The notes beneath the pieces were generated by a model. It saw only the letters and a program-made list of their open reading frames with translations. It was not told the origin of the DNA and ran no database searches. Below, piece after piece: positions 34,977 to 44,034 of a stretch of 64,000 nt of DNA. Made by a program: the position numbers and the translations under genes. Position 1 is the stretch's first letter, and each line of letters opens with the position of its first letter. The DNA is from Candidatus Melainabacteria bacterium (GTDB lineage: Bacteria > Cyanobacteriota > Vampirovibrionia > Obscuribacterales > Obscuribacteraceae), in the NCBI GenBank assembly GCA_003153555.1, contig PLZS01000087.1, positions 19,382 through 83,381 of the forward strand. The letters run 5' to 3'.

Positions 34977-36038
34977 ATGACCTCTCTGAAACGAATCAAA
35001 ACCGCCCTTGGCGACAAAGCCGACTACCTTCTCGGGCATGAGTGCAAGACAATTCCCCGGAAGCTCTTGCACCTTCCGGGTCCCAACTTTATGGACACGG
35101 TGATGCTGGATTCCAACCGCTCACCGCAGGTGGTGCGCAGTCTGCAGCAACTCTTCAACACGGGCAGGCTGGCCGGCACCGGTTACCTCTCCATTCTGCC
35201 GGTCGACCAGGGTATCGAGCACTCTGCCGGCGCTTCGTTTGCCGCCAATCCGATCTACTTCGACCCTGAGAACATCGTCAAGCTCGCCATCGCCGGCGGC
35301 TGCAACGCCGTGGTTTCCACCTTCGGGGCGCTCGGTTCGGTAGCGCGCAAGTATGCGCACAAGATTCCCTTTATCGTCAAGCTCAATCACAACGAGCTCC
35401 TCACCTATCCCACCAAGTACGACCAAATCATGTTCGGCAGCGTCGAGCAAGCCTGGGAGATGGGTGCAGTCGCGGTCGGCGCCACGATCTACTTCGGTTC
35501 CGAGGAATCTTCGCGCCAGATCATCGAGGTGTCCAAAGCCTTCAAGCGCGCGCATGAGCTCGGGATGGCCACCATACTCTGGTGCTACCTGCGTAACAAC
35601 AGCTTCAAGCAGGGCGACAAGGACTACCACGTGGCGGCTGATCTGACGGCCCAGGCCAACCACCTCGGCGTCACCATCGAAGCCGACATCATCAAGCAGA
35701 AGCTGCCCGAGACGCACGAGAATGGCTTCGGCGCCGTCAAGTTCGGCAAGACTGACCCCAAGGTCTACAGCGACCTGTTGTCCGAGCATCCGATCGACAT
35801 GGCCCGCTTGCAAGTCGCTGCTTGCCACATGGGTCGCAGCGGTTTGATCAACTCGGGCGGACCGTCTGGCGACAACGATCTGGCTGAAGCTGTCACCACA
35901 GCCGTGATCAACAAACGTGCGGGCGGCAGCGGCATGATCTGTGGGCGCAAGGCTTTCCAGAAGCCGATGGCGGAAGGAGTTGCGCTGCTTCATGCCATTC
36001 AGGATGTCTACCTGTGTGCAGCGGTCACGGTCGCGTAA
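34977..36038 (+). CDS. fbaB: Fructose-bisphosphate aldolase, class I (FbaB/DhnA type)
   Basis: 353 residues, with AAGGA before ATG. It has the TIM-barrel DhnA pattern: [52 protein letters not shown], then [10 protein letters not shown] with the expected Schiff-base Lys (about residue 240) and [12 protein letters not shown] near the end. It catalyses reversible cleavage of fructose 1,6-bisphosphate without metal. Placed 93 bases after pckG with the same codon style, it supports a gluconeogenic/glycolytic operon. A strong hairpin follows. Confidence 0.95.
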   Translation: MTSLKRIKTALGDKADYLLGHECKTIPRKLLHLPGPNFMDTVMLDSNRSPQVVRSLQQLFNTGRLAGTGYLSILPVDQGIEHSAGASFAANPIYFDPENIVKLAIAGGCNAVVSTFGALGSVARKYAHKIPFIVKLNHNELLTYPTKYDQIMFGSVEQAWEMGAVAVGATIYFGSEESSRQIIEVSKAFKRAHELGMATILWCYLRNNSFKQGDKDYHVAADLTAQANHLGVTIEADIIKQKLPETHENGFGAVKFGKTDPKVYSDLLSEHPIDMARLQVAACHMGRSGLINSGGPSGDNDLAEAVTTAVINKRAGGSGMICGRKAFQKPMAEGVALLHAIQDVYLCAAVTVA

Positions 36039-36073
36039 CTGCGAATGAACTGCCGCCTGAACTAGCCTGATTG

Positions 36074-36108
36074 AAGGACCTGCGAACATGATTGTTCGCG
36101 GGTCCTTT
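36074..36108 (+). terminator. Terminator after the aldolase gene
   Basis: AAGGACC plus GCGAACA pairs with TGTTCGC plus GGTCCTT through a TGAT loop, broken by one mismatch; about 14 paired bases. It is followed by a short T run (TTTGT) and lies 36 bases after the stop. Confidence 0.8.
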
Positions 36109-36485
36109 GTCGCATCTTCTTCGACCCATTTGATTGACCTTGTCTCTGTAAAGACAGCCCTGGTCACCCGTTTGGGTTTTTTTTCTTTTGCAACTATAAT
36201 ATACAGTATAACAAATTCGGGAGGTCAGAGTGTCAATGGCGATGGATCGATGGCATCAAGATCAGGTGTCATTGCTACGTAGCCTTGTTGCTTATCTGTC
36301 GGTGCCTGCGCCAATAGTGGCGCAGGCACCGAAATCGATTTCAAGATTCCCGAACACTCCAGCATTGATAAGCAACTGATTGTCTCTGTTCTGTTGAAGT
36401 TGGGCACCGCTATTATGGTGCTGATACCATTGCGTTCTGCGAGTGAGCGATTCAAAGTCAAGTTCATCGATAAGGAACCACAACA
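36109..36485 (+). other. Intergenic region with a T-rich terminator-like element and a promoter-like stretch
   Basis: ACCC-GTTT-GGGT at 36166-36177 runs into eight T, a short terminator-like element. TATAAT lies just downstream at about 36196-36201, within an AT-rich stretch. No gene is supported; minus-strand open frames here lack ribosome binding sites. Confidence 0.4.
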
Positions 36486-38906
36486 ATGTTGAAGAAAGTA
36501 CTCTCTCTCATCTTCATTGCTATCTGTTTGAATTTTGGTGGCATCACCACACAGCAGGCAACCGCCAGCGAGCATTCGACGCTAGCAGATTTGGTGAAGA
36601 AAGCGGACCTGATTTTTATTGGGCGGGTGCAACAAACTAACTGGAAGGATGTCCTTGGACATACTTCGGTTATGGGCATGACAGAGAGTTCCTACAAGAC
36701 GAATTACTCACTATTAGTAGGGCCGGTCATCAAGGGTCCGGCTTCTTATGAAGGTCGTACCTTGTTAATCAAGGATGCACCAATCGTGAATAGCTACGTT
36801 TGCCCCGAACAGGGCTCCAACGGAATGTTCATGCTGGATTTCCACGGCCCCGATTCCTTCGAATTCGTAGATCCAGCCCATCCAATTTTCCGGGTTGCCT
36901 CATCTGACAGCAAGGGAGCAAAGTCCGCTGATCCTTTTGTGACAGTTGTCCAGCTGTTAAGTCAATTTTTGGCCAGTCCGGCAAAAAGTCTGCGTAAAGA
37001 CGATCCACGGGGCGTAGACTGGGAGAAACAGGAGCTCTATGCAGAAGTTGCGGAGATTCTGAAAACAGTTCCTCTCGAACTTGTGCGCTCAGACTTACAC
37101 TCTATTGTCAGTTCTCCTGCGCATAATCAATTGCAACGCCTGCTTGCCTTTGATTGTCTTCTTTTTCACGAAGATTTCGATGGCGTGGAGCAACTGAAGG
37201 CAATCCTGAGCAATCCTCCTGATTCATCGGTGGCACCAGGCCTTATTGGCACCATGCCACACGGCATAATGATAACGCCACGAGGTAGCTGGCTTCATTT
37301 TGCGCAAGGATGGGACAACGAGGGTAAGCAAAATCGGTTACGACTGTCACCGAAGTTCGAGCCTGCGATGGAGAAGCTTGTCGCTGCAATCGAGCCGTTG
37401 CTGCGTTCTCGCGATCTATGCACCAGGCAAGATGTGGCTGACATCTTAAGCCAGATTGCGACGCCGGCTGTGATCAATCCTTTCGCTCAGATCGCACTCA
37501 ATGATCCTGATGACTATGTGCGGGAGCGCGCGATATGCGGACTGAAGAGCGCTGTTTTGAATGAGCCGTTCCACCAAGGAGCGCCCTCTAACGGAGTTGA
37601 TCGCCAAGCGATAGAGTTCTGGCGCCGATGGACTGAATTCAGGGATCAATCGGGATCACCATTGGTGGTGCCGAAGCTGAGTGACGTGCGTCCTTCACCG
37701 AACTACACTGCCCACCTGAGTCAATACGAGAATCCTCTGGAACAGTTGATACCAGGTTCGGAACTCATTATCGTTGGTCATCTCACGGCGGACGTCGGCC
37801 TCGCGCCTGCAAATATTGAGCATACATCGATGGCCGACCGCATGCGAACCTATTATCGCGTATCTGTTGATCGCGTGTTGAAGAATGCAGGACACTATGA
37901 CCTAAGCAGTGTGGCGGTAGACTCTGTTTTCCCGGCGCCAAGGGATTTCGGCATGTTTTTTCTCAGGCACGTCAACAATAATTTGTTCGAACAAGCCTGT
38001 CGCCAGACGTTTACTAATGGTCTTACACCTGTTACGTGTGCACCAGCCGGAACCACCCGTCCCCGGCAAGATAGCAATGGCGTGCAAAATGTGGTCGATG
38101 AGTTAGTGGCTGTTCTCGCTACGCCTGCGCGCCAGATCATTCCTAAACAATCTCCCCAGCGATCCGCAAACGTGAAGGTCGGTGAAATCGGCGCAACTGC
38201 AGTAGCCGTCATGACAGGCGACGGTGTTGTTCGGTCATTCATTCCTGGGCACCAAAATCAGTCGCAGTTCGATTGTTCTGGAACTGACGCAACATATACA
38301 GAAGCAGCTGGGTCGCTGAAAAGATTGCCTGATTCGAGCGTGATACCATCATTGCATACCATGCTCAGCTCGCCGCGACTGGAAGCGCAATGCAGGCTGT
38401 GGATCGCGAATGTGCTAGTTTCTCATGGTGATTTTCAATCGCTGAATGAGGTCAAAACGCTATTACTCGATCCACCGGATTCCCCTCAATATATTGACCC
38501 CGCCATTCGCGCTATGGCAAGAACCATCGAAGCGGCTGGGAATGCGCAAGACAAGAATGAGGTCTTACAGAAGCAGAAGATTGAAATTCTCATGCCGCTT
38601 CTTCATTCGAAAAACGTTGCCGTTCGGCGAGCAGTAGTCAGAACATTGGCTCGAACGATTTATCTACCAGATCCCTCTCATCCAAAGGAGGAGTTCTTAA
38701 AGGCATTCCTTGTGCCTATGGCTAAAATAGGGCTTTACGATCCAGACCTTGAGGTACGCTCGCGAACTGTTGGAGCACTGGTATCATACACTGACATAGG
38801 AAGACACAAAAACTGGGGGTATGCCAACGAGTTCGAAAAGAATCAAGCCGCCGGTGTTCAATTCTGGCGCCGCATGATCGGTATTGGGGCACTGAGCGTC
38901 CCCTGA
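36486..38906 (+). CDS. Secreted HEAT-like repeat protein
   Basis: 806 residues. The signal peptide is residues 1-28 (KKVLSLIFIAICLNFGG). Two similar halves each begin with a beta domain containing LIFIGRVQQT or LIIVGHLTAD and a VCPEQG/TCAPAG-type loop, followed by helical HEAT-like repeats (INPFAQIALNDPDDYVRERAICGL; KNVAVRRAVVRTLARTI; LYDPDLEVRSRTVGAL). The gene therefore seems to be an internal duplication of a beta-plus-HEAT unit. An exported scaffold or adhesin-like role is possible. No enzyme motif is seen. Confidence 0.78.
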   Translation: MLKKVLSLIFIAICLNFGGITTQQATASEHSTLADLVKKADLIFIGRVQQTNWKDVLGHTSVMGMTESSYKTNYSLLVGPVIKGPASYEGRTLLIKDAPIVNSYVCPEQGSNGMFMLDFHGPDSFEFVDPAHPIFRVASSDSKGAKSADPFVTVVQLLSQFLASPAKSLRKDDPRGVDWEKQELYAEVAEILKTVPLELVRSDLHSIVSSPAHNQLQRLLAFDCLLFHEDFDGVEQLKAILSNPPDSSVAPGLIGTMPHGIMITPRGSWLHFAQGWDNEGKQNRLRLSPKFEPAMEKLVAAIEPLLRSRDLCTRQDVADILSQIATPAVINPFAQIALNDPDDYVRERAICGLKSAVLNEPFHQGAPSNGVDRQAIEFWRRWTEFRDQSGSPLVVPKLSDVRPSPNYTAHLSQYENPLEQLIPGSELIIVGHLTADVGLAPANIEHTSMADRMRTYYRVSVDRVLKNAGHYDLSSVAVDSVFPAPRDFGMFFLRHVNNNLFEQACRQTFTNGLTPVTCAPAGTTRPRQDSNGVQNVVDELVAVLATPARQIIPKQSPQRSANVKVGEIGATAVAVMTGDGVVRSFIPGHQNQSQFDCSGTDATYTEAAGSLKRLPDSSVIPSLHTMLSSPRLEAQCRLWIANVLVSHGDFQSLNEVKTLLLDPPDSPQYIDPAIRAMARTIEAAGNAQDKNEVLQKQKIEILMPLLHSKNVAVRRAVVRTLARTIYLPDPSHPKEEFLKAFLVPMAKIGLYDPDLEVRSRTVGALVSYTDIGRHKNWGYANEFEKNQAAGVQFWRRMIGIGALSVP

Positions 38907-39058
38907 GTCGAACAACACTGTCTGGCAATCTCGGCAAGAATTCTGCTGCCGACCATTTCGCAATCGGTGTCTGTGTCGAGCTGAACCCGGAACCGCACAC
39001 CCTTAGAAGCATCGCATTTGGTGCACAGTCCTACCAAAGTCCGGCGCTCTCGAATCAA
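38858..39058 (-). CDS. Possible 66-residue Cys-containing protein
   Basis: TTG at 39058 to TGA at 38858-38860. The composition is protein-like, with CTKC near residue 12 and a CC pair near residue 48 (LVGLCTKCDASKG; ILAEIARQCC). The start TTG overlaps the stop of another open frame (39055-39282) as TTGA, and a T run there could allow a -1 shift joining the two. It overlaps the convergent HEAT gene by 49 bases. There is no ribosome binding site. Confidence 0.35.
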   Translation of the reverse strand: MIRERRTLVGLCTKCDASKGVRFRVQLDTDTDCEMVGSRILAEIARQCCSTQGTLSAPIPIMRRQN

Positions 39059-39314
39059 AAAGATTTTGCGCTTTCGGGGGACATATTCCGGGACCGGAAA
39101 AAGTCGATTAATATGTTAAGCAAAAAACGCAGACTTTTAAGATGCTCAAAAGCATTGTCCGGCAATGAATTCCAAGATCGTAGAACACTCAAGATGCTGA
39201 TGTAATATAGCTTTACGTGAAATGGGATCACCCGATCTGGAAGGGTACCCACCTTTCTAATGTTTGCAAAAATTGAGTGCACAGAAGGAGAAATTGCTTT
39301 CCAGTCAAGCCGCT
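39059..39314. other. Intergenic region with a perfect palindrome
   Basis: TTCCGG-GA-CCGGAA at 39086-39099 is a perfect inverted repeat. A 75-residue minus-strand open frame (39055-39282) starts with GTG and lacks a ribosome binding site, so it is not called. Confidence 0.4.
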
Positions 39315-39971
39315 CTAAATATCAATGATGCGATTAGCGCGTTCCTTTGAAGATTCGATCAGCTTGGCGTTCGGGAGATCAGTGCTCTCGATTTTTGCGC
39401 GCGTTTCAGATTCGTTCCGACCACCGGCTTTGTGCCTTTCCAGCAAGCGGGGCATGAGAGTTTCGATGGTCGAATCGATGAACCAGATTTCGTTGAAGAG
39501 CTCTGATAATTGGCGCCAAGGTTCCTCATCCAACAATAAGTAGTTGCCCTCTGAGACGATAATTTTGTGATGCGGAGCTATTTCGATGCCATTCTCAATC
39601 GACGCTTCAATCGAGCGATCGAACAAAGGACAAAATACAGATTCGTTTTGTCTGCTTTTCAAATCTTTGACCAAATCCACAAAGCCCTGGGCATCAAACG
39701 TCGCCGGAATTCCTTTGAGCGCTCGCAGTTCTCGTCGATCCAGCTCCTGATTGGAATAGTGAAAGCCATCCATTGGCACCACTACCGCTACCGGAGCACC
39801 AAGACGCTCATTCACGGCATCTACAAGCTGGGCTGCAAATGTGCTCTTGCCCGCAGCTGGCGCACCAACAAGGCCCAGAAGATATCGTTGGGAACTCGCT
39901 TCTGTCGCATCGATCAGAATGAGCGACCAGTGTTCCACGGTATTTGGCGTTGCTACTTTGTCTTGTTTCAT
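39315..39971 (-). CDS. P-loop nucleoside/sugar kinase, uridine kinase-like superfamily
   Basis: 218 residues. Walker A is GLVGAPAAGKSTFA (about residue 36), followed by the family motif VVPMDGFHYSNQEL with the catalytic Asp, a lid segment FDRSIEAS and Walker-B-like HKIIVSEGNYLLLDEE. This matches the YggC/FrcK-type branch of the phosphoribulokinase/uridine kinase superfamily, which includes putative sugar and pantothenate kinases. The substrate is not assignable. A single minus-strand gene. Confidence 0.85.
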   Translation of the reverse strand: MKQDKVATPNTVEHWSLILIDATEASSQRYLLGLVGAPAAGKSTFAAQLVDAVNERLGAPVAVVVPMDGFHYSNQELDRRELRALKGIPATFDAQGFVDLVKDLKSRQNESVFCPLFDRSIEASIENGIEIAPHHKIIVSEGNYLLLDEEPWRQLSELFNEIWFIDSTIETLMPRLLERHKAGGRNESETRAKIESTDLPNAKLIESSKERANRIIDI

Positions 39972-40265
39972 CCGATATATTCTCGCATAACTTTCAGGAC
40001 AGGAATGAATCGACGTGAGCTCAATCTCTCTCAGTTGTATTTACAGCTGTAATTCATAGAGAAAAGTAATTTGATTCTGCCTGCTGGACTGGGGATTACC
40101 CTATTGAGAAGTGAGTTGCTAATCTCGATAATGTCTCCACTTAGTAACCGAAAAACATAGCTCTGAACCGCACCTAGATTGCCAGCATAAGTGGTCTTCT
40201 GCGCGTTCTGTCACGCACGTTCGCGACGTTCAATTATCACTGATTTCAAATCGGGAGTAATCATT

Positions 40266-41531
40266 TTGTCTAGTTCTCTTTCGAACAGATCCGCTTTCCC
40301 ACAAAGTGATGCGCCAAGTGTGATCAAGGGCATGCGTGTTGAATTCACGGCGTCTCGCGGACTGGCAAAAAAATCGAAAACCTATCTGCCGAAGATACCT
40401 CATGTGTATCGCCTCGACAGCCAAGATGCGCGTTCTAATCCCTGGCTAGTCTCGCGTGCGTTCGACATTCTCTTTGTCTGCGGTCTTGCCCCATGGCTTA
40501 TCGGCATCGGCTGCTTTTTCATTACTGGTGCTGGTGGAGCGTATCCACCCACTAAATATCCTCAGCAGCTACTCACTTTTTTCTTTGTGGCGAGCTCTCT
40601 AATCATCGGCGAATCACATCAGTTCACGTCGATTATTCGATATTATTCGTCGTTTCGTAAGCGAGCGAAGGCATACACAATGGAGAGAATCCCTTTTTGG
40701 ATCATGTACGCATTGGCGTTGGAATTTCTCGCGCTTGTGCTTTATCACCCAGCGCAGGATTTCTTACGGTGGACCTTTCCAGTTTTTACTGTGCTCTTGC
40801 AGTTTGCAGTAATTTTGTTTCCGGCGGTGCTGATGCAGCATATTTGTGCTCAGGCAGTTGCCGTGGGAGTGAGCTACTGTCGCATAGCGGGATACAATTT
40901 CAGCCAAGCTGAGAAAAGAAGTTTCACTGCCGTAACCTGGCTGCTCATTGCCACAGGAGCATGCAGCATTGCTGTTCCATTCACATTCGATGCAGATAAC
41001 ATTATAGGCATTTCTACTAATTCAATACAACTTGCTACAATCGTGGGTCCCATAGCCTCAGGCGCTTCGTTCACTGCTTTGATCTGTGCTGCCCACGTCA
41101 TTTTCAGGGGATTCAAAAGGCGTGAGTGGCCACCACTAGGAGCCGCCCTTTTGTGGGTGAATTTAGTGCTACTGATCTTACTGTCAGTGCCACTGCCTGG
41201 AATGGCATATGTTTGGTTGTTTGTGCCGTTGTTTTTTCACGCTACTCAGCACTGGGCGCTGGCTTGGAGCACTCGAAAGCGTGAAGCAAGAACGAGTTTG
41301 GGTTCAAGTTTGAAGCGCACTGATTTGGCCAGAGAATTCTGCAAACTAGTTGTTCCTGTTGTGACTCTGACTTTGATTGTCCTCTTCTTGCCCTTGCTTT
41401 TAAGTCGTACGTCACACCTATCCCCCATTAGTGATTTATTTCCTGGCGAGACGCTACCTGTGTTTCTATCCATGTTCGTGTTTTATATGCACTATTTCGC
41501 CGATCGTGTGGTTTGGCGACCGAAAACCTAG
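40266..41531 (+). CDS. Polytopic membrane protein with conserved intramembrane histidines (paralogue 2)
   Basis: 421 residues from TTG at 40266, chosen for GGGAG eight bases upstream; GTG at 40191 would add 25 residues. About ten hydrophobic segments follow a 60-residue polar start. Motifs parallel the protein at 26320: AFDILFVCG, GESHQF, QHICAQA, WLFVPLFFHATQHW and MHYFADRVVWR. The shared order and spacing show homology despite low identity. Conserved His, Gln and Asp near helix ends suggest a metal-dependent membrane enzyme or carrier; this is inference. Nine bases downstream is a small secreted protein gene. Confidence 0.72.
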   Translation: MSSSLSNRSAFPQSDAPSVIKGMRVEFTASRGLAKKSKTYLPKIPHVYRLDSQDARSNPWLVSRAFDILFVCGLAPWLIGIGCFFITGAGGAYPPTKYPQQLLTFFFVASSLIIGESHQFTSIIRYYSSFRKRAKAYTMERIPFWIMYALALEFLALVLYHPAQDFLRWTFPVFTVLLQFAVILFPAVLMQHICAQAVAVGVSYCRIAGYNFSQAEKRSFTAVTWLLIATGACSIAVPFTFDADNIIGISTNSIQLATIVGPIASGASFTALICAAHVIFRGFKRREWPPLGAALLWVNLVLLILLSVPLPGMAYVWLFVPLFFHATQHWALAWSTRKREARTSLGSSLKRTDLAREFCKLVVPVVTLTLIVLFLPLLLSRTSHLSPISDLFPGETLPVFLSMFVFYMHYFADRVVWRPKT

Positions 41532-41540
41532 GAGGACAAA

Positions 41541-41933
41541 ATGACTAATCGTACTTGGGCTTTAGCAAGTCTTGCTTTAATACTCGCTTTGACAGCGCCA
41601 GTAACATGGATTGCCTCAGCATATGCTGTTCAACTCAACGCGATGGGCGCTGTTACACCCGCTGGTGGCTTCCAGGTTTTCTTTGAAAAGAACGGGCGGC
41701 TGGGCATGAAAGTGCCCGTAAATACCTTAGGTACATCCAAAAATAACTTTCAAATGATTGTGACTGCTTCCCCTTTGGTGATTAATTCGGAAACATTCAT
41801 GGTGCGCTGGCTTGAAACAGTAAAGAAAAATAAGTCCAATCTTCTTTGGTCTTCATATCCCGCTAGCATTCGCGGTCAGGTGTTTGGTCATAACCCCGCT
41901 GGTGGCGATCCGTTCAAGTCCGGCGGTTGGTGA
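41541..41933 (+). CDS. Small secreted or membrane-anchored protein, partner of the histidine-motif protein
   Basis: 130 residues, with AGGAGG five bases before ATG. The N-terminal hydrophobic segment (LASLALILALTAPVTWIASAYA) is a signal peptide or anchor. The mature part has short strands (GGFQVFFEKNGRLGMKV) and a Gly/Phe/Ser-rich tail. It starts nine bases after the membrane protein stop, so the two form an operon. No family recognised. Confidence 0.7.
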   Translation: MTNRTWALASLALILALTAPVTWIASAYAVQLNAMGAVTPAGGFQVFFEKNGRLGMKVPVNTLGTSKNNFQMIVTASPLVINSETFMVRWLETVKKNKSNLLWSSYPASIRGQVFGHNPAGGDPFKSGGW

Positions 41934-41944
41934 CAGTTAACTGT

Positions 41945-42745
41945 TCAAGGTCCGTTTAAATTAGGAACTAGTGGAGTATAGGTGCTCGTCGATTGAAATT
42001 GCGTGTATGACGGTGCGAATAAGTTCAGACCGAAACCGCCAACCGGCGGCGCGAACATCGGATAGCCGGTTGGATTGAAGCCTCCATACATCGGCCCGCC
42101 TCCGATCATTGGCGGACCGCCAAACATTGGGGTCGGATTGGTGATTGGATTTAGGTTCGGCATACCCCAGCCACCGTAGCCACCATAACCATACGGCGAT
42201 GGCGAGCTGAAGTTGAGGTGGAAATTCTTGCCGAGGTTGATGCCAACATTGTTGTTGTAAGGATAATATGGTGCTCCATACGGCCTTCCAAAAGACGCGC
42301 CATACGGAGATCTGTAAGGCATTCCGTACGGCATTCCATATGGCATTCCATACGGTGACATGGGATAATTCGCCTGCGGATAAAAGTTCGTCGGTTGTCC
42401 GTAAGAGTTGTAGACAGGCGCTGGCAGGAAGTTCCAGGCAGGTTCGCTATAGACTTCGAGATTGCTGTAGTTTTGCCTAACGCCACCAGGAGCGTTGCGA
42501 TCAATGATCGGAACGATGTGTCCTTTGGGATCTACTGGCACGCCAAGGTTCGATAGGTCCATTTGAATCCTTGCCGGTTTGGGGGCTCGTGGTGCCGGCG
42601 TTGTCTCTTCCATGAACATGTTGCCGGACTCGTCTTTAATGTCTTGTCCTGCTGCGCACGCATTCTGAGCGTTAAACGGCGCTGCCAGAATGAGCAGGAT
42701 GGCTGACATTATTCGCGCTTGCTGTTTGGATTTGATGGCGCTCAC
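41945..42745 (-). CDS. Secreted Tyr/Gly/Pro-rich repeat protein
   Basis: 266 residues from GTG at 42745 (ATG at 42709 possible). A signal peptide ends at Ala-Cys-Ala-Ala. Residues about 128-165 contain tandem PYGMPYGM repeats, and the rest is rich in Gly, Pro, Tyr, Asn and Phe with few charges (PMFGGPPMIGGGPMYGGF). The composition suggests an unstructured or aggregating surface/matrix protein. It is convergent with the preceding gene, with 11 bases between stops. Confidence 0.7.
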   Translation of the reverse strand: MSAIKSKQQARIMSAILLILAAPFNAQNACAAGQDIKDESGNMFMEETTPAPRAPKPARIQMDLSNLGVPVDPKGHIVPIIDRNAPGGVRQNYSNLEVYSEPAWNFLPAPVYNSYGQPTNFYPQANYPMSPYGMPYGMPYGMPYRSPYGASFGRPYGAPYYPYNNNVGINLGKNFHLNFSSPSPYGYGGYGGWGMPNLNPITNPTPMFGGPPMIGGGPMYGGFNPTGYPMFAPPVGGFGLNLFAPSYTQFQSTSTYTPLVPNLNGP

Positions 42746-42809
42746 CTGACTGGATCAATGATCAACTTGTTGAAAGTTTGTGGGACTACTTCGATACTAT
42801 TTTGTGCCA

Positions 42810-43898
42810 CTAATTTTGAGTTGCAGGTGGAGCAATCGGACTTTCCTTAACGGCAGAGGATTTGTCTGTTGTTGCGCTTGTTGAGGGCGTTTCATCAGTG
42901 TGGACTAGTGGCGCATTCTTGATTTGGGGTGCTTGCTCGGTCACAGTATTTGTGATGGATGTTCCATCACTTTTCGTTTGCGCAACCGATGCAGTGCTGT
43001 TCGTTCCATCACTTTTCGTTTGCCTGACCGATGCAGTAGTGTCGGTTGTTCCGGCTGATTTTGTCTCGCTTTGCGTAGTGGTGCTGGATGCGGTTTCAGT
43101 TGAGGTAACACCGTTACTGAAATCTTTCAGCTTCGCGATCAAGGTGTTCATCGGCTCAATTGAATCAGATGGCAGCTTGCAGGAAACTGTTTTTGTGATT
43201 CCCATTTTTGTGGCAGTTACTTCCGCACTGGCGCCGTCTGGGTTTTTGGGTTGAATGTGCGACTGCACAATGGTCACCCACATTTTGGCATGCACTCTCA
43301 ATCCCTTGATATTGCTTACGGTCAGCGAGCCATCTGCTTCTTCGAGGACATCAAATGAGACTAACTTTTCCAGACTGACTTGGTCCACATCGGGATTATC
43401 AATTTGTTTGACGAATTTATCGTCCAGATTCATTTGAATTCGGTTTCCCTGATCTAATTTGCAGATGGCGATCAGATTTACACCCGATTGCTTGAACGCT
43501 TCGGCCACCGGCTTATTAATTTCGCTCAGCTCAATCGTGCGATACATTTTTGCCAGAGCAGCAAGATCAGCGAGCATTTCAGGGTCTTCGCTACCAATAA
43601 TTTTGTATTGCTCGGACGCTTTCTTGAAGGAGTCGGCAGCTTCGACATACTTTGCGTTCTTTTGATAACACTCGCCTAACCTTTTCAAGCTCAGTGGTAT
43701 GGATGGATCGTGCTCGCCGCAATTTTCTGCTTCAGCAACCGCTTTCAACCATGTCGACTCGGCGCGCTTATAGTCGCCGGCTTCAATTGCCTTCTGTCCA
43801 GTCTGGCTTAGTCGCTCCCATTTGGGGCATTCAGCTTGTGCCGCTATAGACGTTGATATAGCCAGAAAGAGGCTTATGCAGGCGATCTTGTTGTTCAT
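42810..43898 (-). CDS. Secreted TPR protein with Thr/Ser-rich repeat tail
   Basis: 362 residues; GAGG lies about five bases before ATG. The signal peptide is residues 1-22 (Ala-Gln-Ala-Glu). TPR units occupy about residues 25-125 (AIEAGDYKRAESTWLKAVAEAEN; AKYVEAADSFKKASEQYK). A beta-rich domain follows (about 135-250). The tail repeats the element QTKSDGT twice within a Thr/Ser-rich stretch. Probable envelope protein of unknown role. Confidence 0.75.
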   Translation of the reverse strand: MNNKIACISLFLAISTSIAAQAECPKWERLSQTGQKAIEAGDYKRAESTWLKAVAEAENCGEHDPSIPLSLKRLGECYQKNAKYVEAADSFKKASEQYKIIGSEDPEMLADLAALAKMYRTIELSEINKPVAEAFKQSGVNLIAICKLDQGNRIQMNLDDKFVKQIDNPDVDQVSLEKLVSFDVLEEADGSLTVSNIKGLRVHAKMWVTIVQSHIQPKNPDGASAEVTATKMGITKTVSCKLPSDSIEPMNTLIAKLKDFSNGVTSTETASSTTTQSETKSAGTTDTTASVRQTKSDGTNSTASVAQTKSDGTSITNTVTEQAPQIKNAPLVHTDETPSTSATTDKSSAVKESPIAPPATQN

Positions 43899-44034
43899 GG
43901 ATCCTCGAGAAAACGGGCTAGTATATTAGAAGGTTCATCTTGAATACTGTGGATGAAGGCGCTATCTGTTGGATATTCACGCTCGTACCGGTATCATATG
44001 TGTCAGTAATAATATTAGATCAATCGGTTCGTCT

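Noticed and set aside
35121..36167. 348-codon minus-strand open frame over the aldolase gene
   Set aside because: It is an antisense shadow created by the G+C-rich codon use of the aldolase gene.
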